This document shows, piece by piece, positions 41,264-51,342 of a stretch of DNA of 64,000 nucleotides. The position numbers and the translations under genes are program-made. Origin of the DNA: Scleroderma bovista (taxonomy: Eukaryota; Basidiomycota; Agaricomycetes; Boletales; Sclerodermataceae). The stretch spans positions 1 to 64,000 of the forward strand of contig JAYMGJ010000206.1 of assembly GCA_037178675.1 (NCBI GenBank), written 5' to 3'. The notes below the pieces were generated by a model. It did not search any database. It was not told where the DNA came from and saw only the letters and a list, made by a program, of their open reading frames with translations. Every line of letters begins with the position of its first letter. Position 1 is the first letter of the stretch.

Positions 41264-42583
41264 ATGGGTAACTGGTTCTCTAGAAGGTCTGAACCACCTG
41301 CTGTCGCCAACCCGTCCGTCGAAGACATCGAGGCTCGAAACCGCGCCCTCGCTGCACAAAAGCAGGCGGAAGAAGATGCCCAAACGGCGAGGGAGGAAGC
41401 AGACCGAGTTCGACGTGACGCAGAGGCAGACCGCCAGCGTGCACAGGCTCTACAGGAGGAATCCAATAGAGCTACTGAAAAGCTTCGTGAGGAAACGCGT
41501 AAGATGATGGCGGAGATGGTAGAAGCGGAGCGCCGTGCAGTACAGGCGAGGACCGAGGCAGAGGCAGCAGCTTTGGCGTCCCGCGAAGACGCCGCGAGGC
41601 TTGCTCAGCAGGCTGCGGAGGAAATGGAACGAGCGAGACGGGTCGAAGAACAGGCTAGGTTGGCAGAGGCCGCTGCTAGAGAGGAGGCTGCGAGAGTCCA
41701 AAGGGCTGCTGAAGAAGAACGTCGAAGAGCTGATGCCGCTCGCGCCGAAGCTGAGAGGGTTGCTAGGGCAGCGGAGGAAGAGACCCGGAGGGCTATCGCA
41801 GCGAAGGAGGAGGCGGAGAGGCAATGGAAGAAGGGGATCCAGCCCGTCGTTACACCGACAACGAAGGAGCTAGAAGAGACGAAAAGACGCATCCAGTACA
41901 AGGAAGGGATGTTCCACTTCGCAATTGCAGGTATCGCCGGTAGCGGGAAGTCTTCTCTTATCAACGCTTTGCGTGGTTTGCGCAACATGGAAAAGGATGG
42001 TGGTGCTGCGGCCACTGGTGTCACGGAAACTACCCGTGAAGTTGGTCGATACCCCGATCGCAATCCTCAGCACCCATTCGTCTGGTACGACATCCCTGGG
42101 GCTGGGACCCAAAAAATCACCGACTGGCAATACTTTAACGAACAGGGTCTTTATGTCTTCGATTGCATCCTCGTTCTATTCGATAACCGATTCACCATCA
42201 CCGACATCGCCATCTTGACCAACGCCAGACGGTTCAACATCCCCACCTACATCGTGCGATCCAAGGCGGATCAGCATATTCGCAACTTGATGAGGGACAC
42301 GGGGTATGATAGCGACGAGGATGAAGATGAAGATCCTGGACGCCGCACTAGGCTTTATAAAGCGGCGCGCAAGAAGTACATTGAGGAAACTAGGAAGAAT
42401 GTACAGGCGAACCTGGAAAATGCCAACTTGCCCGATCAACGGGTTTACATTGTATCCAACGACACTATGTTGAACATCGTCAAGGGGAAGGGTCCGAAGA
42501 AGGCCATTGACGAATTGGAGTTCCTTACAGACCTCTTTACCCAGGCCCATGCGAGACGTGGTCGACAGATCCCTACTAAATAG
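41264..42583 (+). CDS. Coiled-coil IRG-like GTPase, paralog 2
   Basis: This is a 439-residue single-exon paralog. MGNWFSRR gives both a Gly-2/Ser-6 myristoylation pattern and nearby basic residues, a combination that anchors proteins to membranes. The coiled coil runs from about residue 20 to 185. The GTPase motifs are G1 GIAGSGKSS at 223-231, GAAATGVTETTREVGRYP, G3 YDIPGAG with Asp at about 276, FDCILVLFDNRFTITDIAIL, and G4 RSKAD with Asp at about 336. NDTMLNIVKGKGPKKAIDE closes the fold. It differs from paralogs 1 and 3 mostly in the coil, while the GTPase core is very similar. No lesions. Confidence 0.87.
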   Translation: MGNWFSRRSEPPAVANPSVEDIEARNRALAAQKQAEEDAQTAREEADRVRRDAEADRQRAQALQEESNRATEKLREETRKMMAEMVEAERRAVQARTEAEAAALASREDAARLAQQAAEEMERARRVEEQARLAEAAAREEAARVQRAAEEERRRADAARAEAERVARAAEEETRRAIAAKEEAERQWKKGIQPVVTPTTKELEETKRRIQYKEGMFHFAIAGIAGSGKSSLINALRGLRNMEKDGGAAATGVTETTREVGRYPDRNPQHPFVWYDIPGAGTQKITDWQYFNEQGLYVFDCILVLFDNRFTITDIAILTNARRFNIPTYIVRSKADQHIRNLMRDTGYDSDEDEDEDPGRRTRLYKAARKKYIEETRKNVQANLENANLPDQRVYIVSNDTMLNIVKGKGPKKAIDELEFLTDLFTQAHARRGRQIPTK

Positions 42584-43738
42584 TTGAAGCACTCTGAATC
42601 ATAGTACCTACACCATGTACATGTTTCCCATGGTTTTCGTGCTGTAACCTGTTACCGCTGTCGGTACATTTTACCTGTAGAAAAATTCCGTGGTTTTGTC
42701 AGTTCTCAGCGGTGTACATTTGGCACGGCCAACTCCGAACGCCACTACATATATAACATACTTGACCGAAGCACTACTTACCCCAGTTGATTGAAGTTCG
42801 ATGAGTAACGGCTCAGCGCTCAGCCAGATGGAAATCAGTCCGTCCGACATTCCTCGATCGATGTGTTTAATAGAGTTGTTGCACAGTGCCAAGCCTCGTT
42901 GAAGCGCTCTGACAAGCTTGTACGAACGCCGCTGCTTCAGTAAACCAACATTTTGGATTCCGATTCAGAGGAAACCCGCCTGGCGTCACCAGTCCCCCCA
43001 AGAACGATGGAGCTACTCTGAATGTACGTGATTGGACGGTGGAATTAGTCGTAGGCCCAGCACATACTTTGCTTCGACCCCAGTTTAATGGAACTTGGAC
43101 CAGACTTGCAAAAGGATTTGGCACAGGGCCTTGAAGTTGTTGTCCACGATAAGCTCGGAAGCCCTGCCATCACGAGACTCTGTTCCCGTTTCTATCGACT
43201 TCCTAATGCACTCGCTGCCTCGTATCTAGCCTACTGTGTCCCACAAGGACCATTGTTCAAGTAATTTCCGCTGCCCCGTGGTATCGTGAAACGCCAGAAC
43301 CATCGCCACGATCGTCTTTATTCCAATCTTCTCAGACAGTGAAGGAACACCAACGGCATCACATCTTGCGTATTTTCCCATTACCCAGCGGTTTGGTAAG
43401 TTCAACCCCTCACCTCCTGTGGCGCATACCTCATGCACCCGAATATTCCAGCCAGGCTTTCAATAGATCCTGGGGAACCCCCTCACCTGCATATTTTAGG
43501 CAATATGGTGGCATGGAAGTTTCCACCCATCTTGCGACCTGCTGTAGGACTGCATGTAGGAGATGGCCTTCTGATGACGAAACTGATATGTATATCGAAC
43601 CCGCCAGACGGTGTTTTCAACCCTGGACCCTACTGGTAAATATACTAAACAGCAGTTTCTCCGTTATTTCAGATCACTCCTGACTCGATTTCCCCATCTG
43701 ATTCGTATCCTGATACTCACCCTTTAACCGACAAAACA
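42584..43738. other. Intergenic with an unrecognised coding-like remnant
   Basis: Two adjoining frames at about 42957-43115 and 43085-43260 on the + strand read like worn protein (WTVELVVGPAHTLLRPQFNG, then GLEVVVHDKLGSPAITRLCS and ALAASYLAYCVPQG). They are joined by a frameshift and end in stops. It is not a GTPase fragment and I do not recognise the family. The rest holds the promoter of paralog 3. Confidence 0.4.
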
Positions 43739-45097
43739 ATGGGACCCGTCGTCTCCGCATTGCCCGCCATTGGATACACTGTCTCCTCTCTGATTCATGC
43801 GTTTCGTCGCCCAGCAGCAAACCCGACCATCACGGGGATTGAGGGTCGCTTGAATACACAGGCCGCGTTTCAGGATGCAGAGCGCAGGGCCCAAGAAGCG
43901 AGGGAAGATGCTGAGCGGGCGCGCCGCGAAGCAGAGGAAGAGCGCCAACGAGCAAGAGAGCGCCAAGAAGAGGCTGCAACGGCCGCCGCAAGGGCGCGAG
44001 AAGATGCGCAAAGAATGATGATGGAGATGGTCGAGGCAGAGCGCGCTGCGACCAGGGCGAGGGCGGAGGCTGAGGCTGCTACTTTCGCAGCACGAGAGGA
44101 AGCCACAAGGTTGGCTCAGCAGGCTGCAGTGGAACGAGAACGAGCCAGGGAAGTCCAAGAACGGGCCAGAAAGGCAGAGGAAGAAGCGAAGGCAGAGGCG
44201 AAGAGAGCGAAAAAGATTGCCAAAGAAGAGCGCCAGAAAGCTGACGCTGCCCGGGCGGAGGCGGAGAAAACTGCCCAACGTGCCCAGGAGGAAACCAAAC
44301 GGGCGGTTTCTGCGAAGGAAGAGATGGAAAAACGATGGAAGGAAGGGATCCAGCCCATCGTCACACCGACAGCGGCGGACCTGGAAGCAGCGAAAAGACG
44401 TATCCAATACAGGGAAGGTCTCTTCCACTTTGCAGTGGCAGGCGTCTCAGGCAGCGGCAAGTCTTCGCTCATCAATGCTTTTCGTTCATTGCGCAACAAG
44501 GATTCTGGCGCTGCTGCTACCGGTGTCACCGAGACGACTCGTGTCTTCTGCAGATACCCTGACCCCAATCCTCAGTACCCGCTTGTTTGGTACGACATCC
44601 CTGGCGCAGGTACGCTCAGGATTCCAGATTGGCAATACTTTAATGCGCAAGGGCTCTACGTCTTTGACTGTATCATCGTGCTCTTCGATAACCGCTTCAC
44701 GATGACCGATATTGCCGTTCTCAGTAACTGCGGTCGGTTCAAAATCCCGACTTTCATCGTGCGGTCCAAGGCGGATCAACATATTCGCAACATGATGAGG
44801 GAAAATGGGTATGATAGTGAGGATGAAGACGGAGATCCAAGGGAGCGTGACCGGCTTTATAAGGAGGCACGTCGGAAGTTTGTGGAAGAAACTCGGGAGA
44901 ACGTTAAGAACAATTTGGAGGACGCTAACCTTCCGGATCAACGGGTCTACATCGTCTCCAACGATACTCTACTATCTATCGTCAAGGGAAAATCACCGAG
45001 GAAAGCGATAGATGAGATAGATTTGCTCAGGGATATTGTTAACCAAGCTATGGCGAGAAGAGGCACTGATGCACCTGGAGCGTCCTCATCTTCGTAA
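43739..45097 (+). CDS. Coiled-coil IRG-like GTPase, paralog 3
   Basis: This is a 452-residue single-exon paralog. Its N-terminus, MGPVVSALPAIGYTVSSLIH, is more hydrophobic than in the others. Pro at position 3 disfavours myristoylation, so a short amphipathic or membrane-inserting helix may replace the lipid. The coiled coil runs from about residue 35 to 200. Motifs are G1 GVSGSGKSS at 235-243, GAAATGVTETTRVFCRYP, G3 YDIPGAG with Asp at about 286, FDCIIVLFDNRFTMTDIAVL and G4 RSKAD with Asp at about 346. A Ser-rich tail ends the protein. Gene direction and single-exon structure match paralogs 1 and 2, which fits tandem duplication. Confidence 0.86.
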   Translation: MGPVVSALPAIGYTVSSLIHAFRRPAANPTITGIEGRLNTQAAFQDAERRAQEAREDAERARREAEEERQRARERQEEAATAAARAREDAQRMMMEMVEAERAATRARAEAEAATFAAREEATRLAQQAAVERERAREVQERARKAEEEAKAEAKRAKKIAKEERQKADAARAEAEKTAQRAQEETKRAVSAKEEMEKRWKEGIQPIVTPTAADLEAAKRRIQYREGLFHFAVAGVSGSGKSSLINAFRSLRNKDSGAAATGVTETTRVFCRYPDPNPQYPLVWYDIPGAGTLRIPDWQYFNAQGLYVFDCIIVLFDNRFTMTDIAVLSNCGRFKIPTFIVRSKADQHIRNMMRENGYDSEDEDGDPRERDRLYKEARRKFVEETRENVKNNLEDANLPDQRVYIVSNDTLLSIVKGKSPRKAIDEIDLLRDIVNQAMARRGTDAPGASSSS

Positions 45098-45564
45098 TCG
45101 TCTTCGCATTCTGTGTTCATCCTCTTGGTTACTGCGGTTCAATATTTACGAGACAGTTTCCGCCCCGCGGACTCTGGTGCATCTACGTGTCTGCGTTTAT
45201 CTCCTGGCATACTTACATTAGTACTCCTTACAGCTACACACCGTTCATAGGTCTTCATACCCTGGAATCTATCTGTGGGCAGCTCATCAGACACGAATTA
45301 TTGGGGCAAACACAAACAGGGCAGCAAACCGACCCAAAATCTAGCTCTGCCAGTAGTTGCGAAATAATAGTAATCTGGAAATCGTTTCAGTGAGTAATCG
45401 AGTTAGCCAAAGCAGGGGTATCCAACTGGAGGTCATGTGGGCGGAAAAGTGTGGTAAGTTTGAGTGGGCACAATGCTTCATGATCTCTTGCGTGCCAAAG
45501 ATAACGGTGAGGCAAGTCACAGTCATGGAAAATGACAGCAGCGGTCATGTGGATAAGGGTGGTG
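45098..45564. other. Intergenic, no gene seen
   Basis: Downstream of the GTPase array. No supported coding sequence. Confidence 0.4.
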
Positions 45565-45788
45565 TATGACGCAAAATTTGCACATATATTTATCGCCGCC
45601 GCGCCGCCACGCTCACCACCTCGCCGCACTCATCTCACCGCACTGACCGCCGCCACGCTCACCTCACCGCACTGACCGCCGCCACGCTCACCTCACCGCA
45701 CTGACCGCCGCCACGCTCACCTCACCGCACTGACCCTCCACCATGTTCACCATATGACGCAAATTTTGCACATATATTTATCGCCGCC
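45565..45788 (+). repeat. GC-rich repeat block: flanking 36-bp direct repeat and a 29-bp minisatellite
   Basis: A sequence beginning TATGACGCAAAATTTGCACA occurs at 45565-45600 and again, with one change, at 45753-45788. Between them CCGCCGCCACGCTCACCTCA starts a 29-bp unit repeated three times without change at 45647-45733, with further worn copies to the left. The 36-bp sequence and the CCACGCTCACCAC motif recur inverted at 49700-49772 beyond the Ca2+-ATPase fragments. Confidence 0.8.
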
Positions 45789-46014
45789 TGTTTTTCCCGC
45801 CGCGTTTTTCATCATCCCCGCCGCGTTTTTTCATCCTCCCCGCCACGTTTTTCATTGCCCCGTCATGTTATCATTCGTGCTGGAATATGAAAATTAGGGA
45901 GAGGTATTCTGCTGTGTGACCAATGCACCAGATTTACAGTACTAGTGGTCTTACTGCACTAATTGCACAAAATTGAATAAAAATAGATCAAAATTTCTTG
46001 AAAGATGGCTAACT

Positions 46015-46240
46015 AATTACTGCTGTACATGCTTTTAAAGACAGTCAACCCCAATGTCCACAAGCTCTGGAACAAGATAGTTTTTCCCAAATCAGATGAG
46101 GTCAACCGGAGAGACATAACATAAATTCTCTTTGATGCAATTGAGGATGAACTGACAGAGCTCAGAAGAGCATCCAAACTTGTCAGTGAACTTGAGCAAG
46201 TTGTGGATGTCTGGAAGTATAATAAAAGGGACGGATGCTA
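46015..46240 (+). pseudogene. Unidentified gene fragment
   Basis: One frame reads VNPNVHKLWNKIVFPKSDEV, then, after a stop, ILFDAIEDELTELRRASKLV and SELEQVVDVWKYNKRDGC. The composition is that of a real helical protein, but the piece is short, has an internal stop and no start. It lies between the same inverted repeats as the ATPase fragments, so it may be another captured fragment. Confidence 0.4.
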
Positions 46241-46334
46241 GTACGAATGGCTTAATTTAGAGTTCAATAGTTGAGTTACAAGAGGACTTACTGGCCAGCG
46301 CTCACTTCAAGGTACAAATCAAATTGTTCCACGG

Positions 46335-49300
46335 GCAGACTTGAGTGCAGTCATCGTTCGTGCCATCGGGGGTGGTGCCAACAATCTCGCTGTAGGCGTG
46401 CAGCTTTCTCAACGAGTCACTTCTTGTCTTCGGGAGAGGAGCGAGCGAGGACTTGGATGCACGGAAGGATCTCGAGCATCTCTTTAACTGAGAGTTGATG
46501 GAACACTGGCCCTGATGTGCTCCACCCCATTATGGATAACCTTGACGCCGCGTTCTTCCAACGTATCCATGATGATATTAATCCACAGCAGCTGGACTGC
46601 AGACAGAACGGATGTTTCAGAAGAAGACACCACCGCAGTGACAAACGTGACGACGACAGCTGTAACGTTGGTGGAAATCTGGAACTGTAAGAACTTGCGA
46701 ACCGCATCATTGACGCATCGCCCCCACATGATGGCTTTCACGATAGAGGAGAAGTTGTCGTCCATCAGGATGATGTCTGAGGCCTCCTTGGCCGCTTCAG
46801 TACAGCGATACCCATAGAGAAGCCCACATGGGCAGTCTTGAGCGCAGGACCGTCGTTCGTGCCGTCACCCATGACGCCAACGATCTCGCCATAGGCACAC
46901 AGCTTCTCGACAAGAAGCTTCTTGTCTTCAGGGGACGAGCGAGCAAGGACTTGGATACGCGGAAGGATCTCGAGCATCTCTTTATCTGAGAGTTGACGGA
47001 ATACCGGCCCTTCCATGATGATACCACCCGGTGTGAAGATACCGCATTGAAGTGCGATGGAGCGTGCTGTAAGGATGTTGTCCCAGTACACATCTTGACG
47101 GCGACGCCAGCCTTGTGACAGTCTGCAACCGCCTCACGAACGCCGAGGCGGAGAGGATCTTCAATCCCAATGATCCCAATGAGGACCATGTCACAAGTGA
47201 GTTGTTCGAAGGGAACCTAAAAGACGGTCAGAGATATAAGTCACTACTGTAAAAGATACTACGTACCTCTCCGTCGGTCAAAGTAACGTTAGCAGGCGGC
47301 CAGCTGGAAAAATCACGATAGCAAATCGTGATCGTGCACAATGTTTGGTTGGCATAGAATATAATCGTCCGTGACATGCTCTCCTTTGCATCGGTGTCGA
47401 TATCGGTCGTCTCCACCGGTGCATTCTGGTCGGTAGAGGCAATTCCGTTCCGGGACACGACGACGTGTCAGGTGCAAAGATTCGTGAGGATCTCGCTCGC
47501 GCCTTTCACGTATAGCCTGTATCTGCCCTCCTCGATCTTGACAACGACACCCATCGCCTTCCGCTCGCTCGAGAAGGGGATCATCTGAACGACCTCAGCC
47601 GTATTCCGCACCTCCCTGAAATTCGACCATTGGAGGTCCTTCGCGAAGCTCAACAAAGCTGTCTCCATCTTACTCCCCACAAACTCCAACTTCCCACTAC
47701 CCGGGTCCTCGTCCTTGAATGCCGTAGAGTTGACCGCAATCGATGCATTGAATAATTTTCGTAATTGAGGAGATAAAATTGTGTTGAGCTCGCTGAGGTC
47801 AATCGAAAAGTCGTCCCTGGGCCTCATGTTGGAGTCGTGGCTCCTTCGTGAACCGCCATCATCTGCAGCGTTCGTGTGAGATTGGTTCTGTTCAAGACAG
47901 CGGACGAATTTGGCGTGGACGCTGACGGAGCCAGCGACGACGGACATCATGTTCTGAGTGAGCGTGCCGGTCTTGTCGGTGCAGATAATGGACACGTTCG
48001 CCATTGTTTCACACGAGCCGAGGACGCGGACAAGAAGATTCTCCTTGGTCGTACGTTTCGTTGCGAACGCGAGTGCCAGCGTCACAGCAAGGGGAAGGCC
48101 TATGGTTGGTATGAGTGGGGGAAGCGCGTCAACACTGAATCGGGACTTACCTTCAGGAACAGCAACGACATTGAGCGTTACCGAGATGATAAGGGTTTGT
48201 ACAAATGCCATGCCGTTCTGGTTGGCATTCCTTCAAGCAAAAAAAGGTGAGGTGATGTCAGAGCGGGGGACCCTGATGCCAAACGGGGACCGACTCACCG
48301 AGGGGGATCTCCCATGCCAAGTTGAACAAAGAATCTTATCATGAGCGCAGTAAAGAGAATTATGCCTGCTACACTTCCAACTTTGGCAATAAATTCCGCA
48401 AGAACGTTTAGTTTGAGCTGAAGAGGGGTATTCTCCGTATCTGTATGCAAAGCTGGACCCGGTTTGAGATTTACCGGGCATAAGAAGAGAACGTTGGAAG
48501 AACGTACCCATCATGATCCGACCATTGAAGCTCTTTGTGCCCACTGTGACGACGACGTAGCGGCCAAGTTCAACGCCTTCTAAAACCTTGCTACCGCTGA
48601 CGATGAAACAATCCGTGTGGCTCATGCTAGGGCCCTCTTTTTGTGGCGACTGCACGTTCCTCCGTTCAATGCAATACGAGTAAGGGGCTTTCTTGATGGC
48701 GTCAGTTTCACCAGTGGCAGCCGACTCGTCGCATTTCACATTGTGGCCAGATAAGAATATTCCATTGCAGGGGATGATCTCTCTGGGTTCCAGAAGCGTG
48801 ATATCACCCACGACGACTTCCTATATAGGGGTTCAGTGAATAATGGAAAAGTGATGGATCTTGGACGTACCTTGACATCGATGATGTGCTCCACCCCATT
48901 GCGGATAACCTTGACGCCGCACTCTTCCTTTTTCTCATTTAGTGCCTTGAACTGGCGCTCCTTCTGCCAGTCGTTTAATGATCCAACTACAACCTATATT
49001 CGTATTCAGTGACGAGCGTGGGCAAAAAGTGTGTGAACTCACAACTATGAGGATTGCAATCATGATTGCAACTCCTTCGACCCAGTCGACAGGAGGATCC
49101 CCTGGTTCCCAAGGGGTACCAAAATCTTGAAACAGACCTAGCGCCAACGAGATGACAGCTGCTATAGACAAAAGTACCTTAATGAAGCTGAATTACATCC
49201 AAGCCAAGCAAATACAATATGACGACTTACCAAGACTTTGTCTTTCAGCGCGAGCCACATCAAAGCAAGTAACGATTTGGTCTGTCGATGCGGAAGTATG

Positions 49301-49675
49301 TTTTCTCCAAAAACTCGCTTACACTCCTGTGGCGTCACGCGAAACGGATCGCCATTGTCTCCCTTATCATCCCCAGGATGAGTTCCTTTCGATTTGAATG
49401 TGTCCTGTTTAGTCGCCGAGGGCCGGTCGTGCCTTTGAGAAGCCCCAGCGCCAGCACCGGGTCTGCCGTCAGATGAGCGATCATCTCCGTAGTAGTGTGT
49501 ACCGACCCATAATCCTTGCGTGGGGTGAGTTCCAAGCCCGTGTAGGAGAGCCACTACCCCTCTGATGGCCTCGAGAGAATGCAAGTCTTTCGGATCCAGC
49601 AGACTAGCAAGTTTGTACGGCTTAAACGCGAATGGGCCCAAATCGATATCGTCCTCGTCCAAAGGCATCGCATCT
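46335..49675 (-). pseudogene. P-type Ca2+-transporting ATPase (PMC1/PMCA-like), scrambled pseudogene
   Basis: Much of a P-type Ca2+ pump can be followed from MPLDEDDIDLGPFAFKPYKL (about 49668) through LSIAAVISLALGLFQDFG, the actuator-domain TGE (SAATGETDAIKK), PEGLPL over an intron, the phosphorylation motif ICTDKTGTLTQN, KGASEILT and [14 protein letters not shown]. Lesions: a TGA at 47468-47470 where Arg (CGA) fits, with the frame continuing behind it; a one-base loss near 47093 in the CTGDN motif; and loss of the last transmembrane helices after [11 protein letters not shown]. There the sequence switches to a second copy of the actuator segment [11 protein letters not shown] and a second P-domain piece (46335-46505, repeating about 46830-47005). 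The pump is non-functional. Confidence 0.85.
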
Positions 49676-49699
49676 GTTGAGCCACTAGCGTGACCTTCG

Positions 49700-49975
49700 T
49701 CTGGTGCAGCGAGGTGTGGGTGTGGTGAGCGTGGCCAGCCGCGATAAAAATATGTGCAAATATTGCATCATACTCCATCCCCCGGTCGATATCCAATTGG
49801 AATCGAGAAGGAGTAGTGCACTGACTCACCGCGCTGCCACGCTCAACTTTGTAGATTTCCTCACAGCGAGTAGTTGACGCGAAAATATGTATCGCAGCCG
49901 TGCTGCTGCACCGCCATGCTCACCACACCTTGCCGTGCTCAATTTTGTAGATTTCCTCACAGCGAGTAATATAAA
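49700..49975 (-). repeat. Inverted partner of the 45565 repeat block, with a 30-bp direct repeat
   Basis: The reverse complement of 49700-49772 reads TATGATGCAATATTTGCACA followed by a CCACGCTCACCAC stretch, matching 45565-45620. Further right, GCTCAACTTTGTAGATTTCC and its near-copy GCTCAATTTTGTAGATTTCC, each followed by TCACAGCGAGTA, stand at about 49842 and 49938. Confidence 0.7.
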
Positions 49976-50128
49976 ATAGATTGATGTCCATTGGACATCC
50001 ATGATGTATTGTCACTGCTAACGATGAAACTGTGTGTGAACCAACATACCATGGGAAGCAAACAAACAATCTACTAATGGTAGATACAATGAGTGCAGCT
50101 CAGAATGAAACACGACTGAGATGATCAA

Positions 50129-51161
50129 TCAGGTCAGATCCATGAAGGAAATATTGTCGCTATCATAGTCAGCCTCATATCCACCGACTACTTGAAGCAC
50201 GATAGCAGTGGGGTCCCAGAGGTCGGCGCTTGAGATATTGCTCTTGGGGCCAAGGTCACTTGGAGATAAAGGCTGCGATAGTTCTGGTTCTTCCGCTAGT
50301 TAGTTAGTTTGTCAATGACATCGTGCAGAGACTTACTACGTCTCATCTTCTTGAACAGTAGATCAACTGATTCTGGTGATGAGAGGATCATTTCGATAGA
50401 TGGAAAAGCCTGTTTGGTGGATTGCACCTTTTGTGTGGGCCGTGGTCGTTTGCCTTAGGAGTGCAAATCAATTACTGTATTGAAGCAAGCCAAAAAAAAA
50501 ACAACACACACAACATACCTGTATTGATATCAAGTTCGCTGAACGAGCTGGAGAGGTCAATCTCCTCTTCCCCAGAACTAATTTCAATGTCCGTTGCTAC
50601 GACAGGTGGATGGACCCTCCACAATTTGTACACACTTTCTGGGATAGGGTTCCGGGTAACTGTTTCAAAACATGTATCAGTATGTTTTAAATAATAACAC
50701 GTTACTTACCAAACCATAAGCAGGAGCCTGCGATGCCTGCCTTATCACGCCCTTTATTCCGATGGAGGACCGTACCAGTTGGTCGGGCCACCTCACATAG
50801 TACATACTCTCCACTGGCTTGAGTCAGAAGTTGCCAGTCAGGCTGCTGCACCTGCGACCCTGACTGTTGACGGCGCAAGTCCAAATAACGAAAAACTTGA
50901 GGGAACAAGACGCGGAGCAACTCTTTGGTAACATCCTCGTGGGTCCAAGCTACTCGGATTGGGGTAATCTTGTCAATATAACATCCGTGCTCTCACCTCA
51001 GGCACTACCTTTCGGGAGCAATAGAGGTCATTTAGATAGGGTTCTTTTGCCGTGAAGAACCGGTCTCGCAGACCAACCATCCGCACCGGCAACTTCCGAA
51101 TCGGTTCTAAAGATAGCGTGGGACGTTGGCGCTTCTTCCGCACCCTTCCTCGCACCTCCAC
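50129..51161 (-). CDS. KDZ-linked accessory protein A, unknown function
   Basis: This is a multi-exon minus-strand gene, divergent from the transposase. The start at 51161 (MEVRGRVRKKRQRPTLSLEP) opens a basic N-terminus. LRDRFFTAKEPYLNDLYCSR, an intron at about 50944-50987, then WTHEDVTKELLRVLFPQVFR and GEYVLCEVARPTGTVLHRNK follow. Later exons are acidic and Ser-rich (ISSGEEEIDLSSSFSELDI, QAFPSIEMILSSPESVDLLF, then GGYEADYDSDNISFMDL at the stop, 50129-50131). No known domain. The 181-bp divergent spacing to the transposase start suggests shared expression. Confidence 0.6.
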
Positions 51162-51342
51162 GCATGCTCACCACCATCCATCGACGATCTACGTGCCCTC
51201 TGGCCGTGCTCCGTCCAGTCCTTCCCTCCTCTGCAGAGCATCCTCGGTGCTGTTGGCGGCCCTTTACATCCGCGATGTACCTTATCTATAACCTTCGGTG
51301 CGTTCCCTTCTCTTTTTCCATCTCGATTACTTTTTCTCTGCT
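51162..51342. promoter_or_regulatory. Divergent promoter region of the KDZ transposase and accessory gene A
   Basis: 181 bp separate the start codons of 51161 (-) and 51343 (+). The sequence is C/T-rich on the + strand, with no clear TATA box. Inferred from gene starts alone. Confidence 0.4.
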
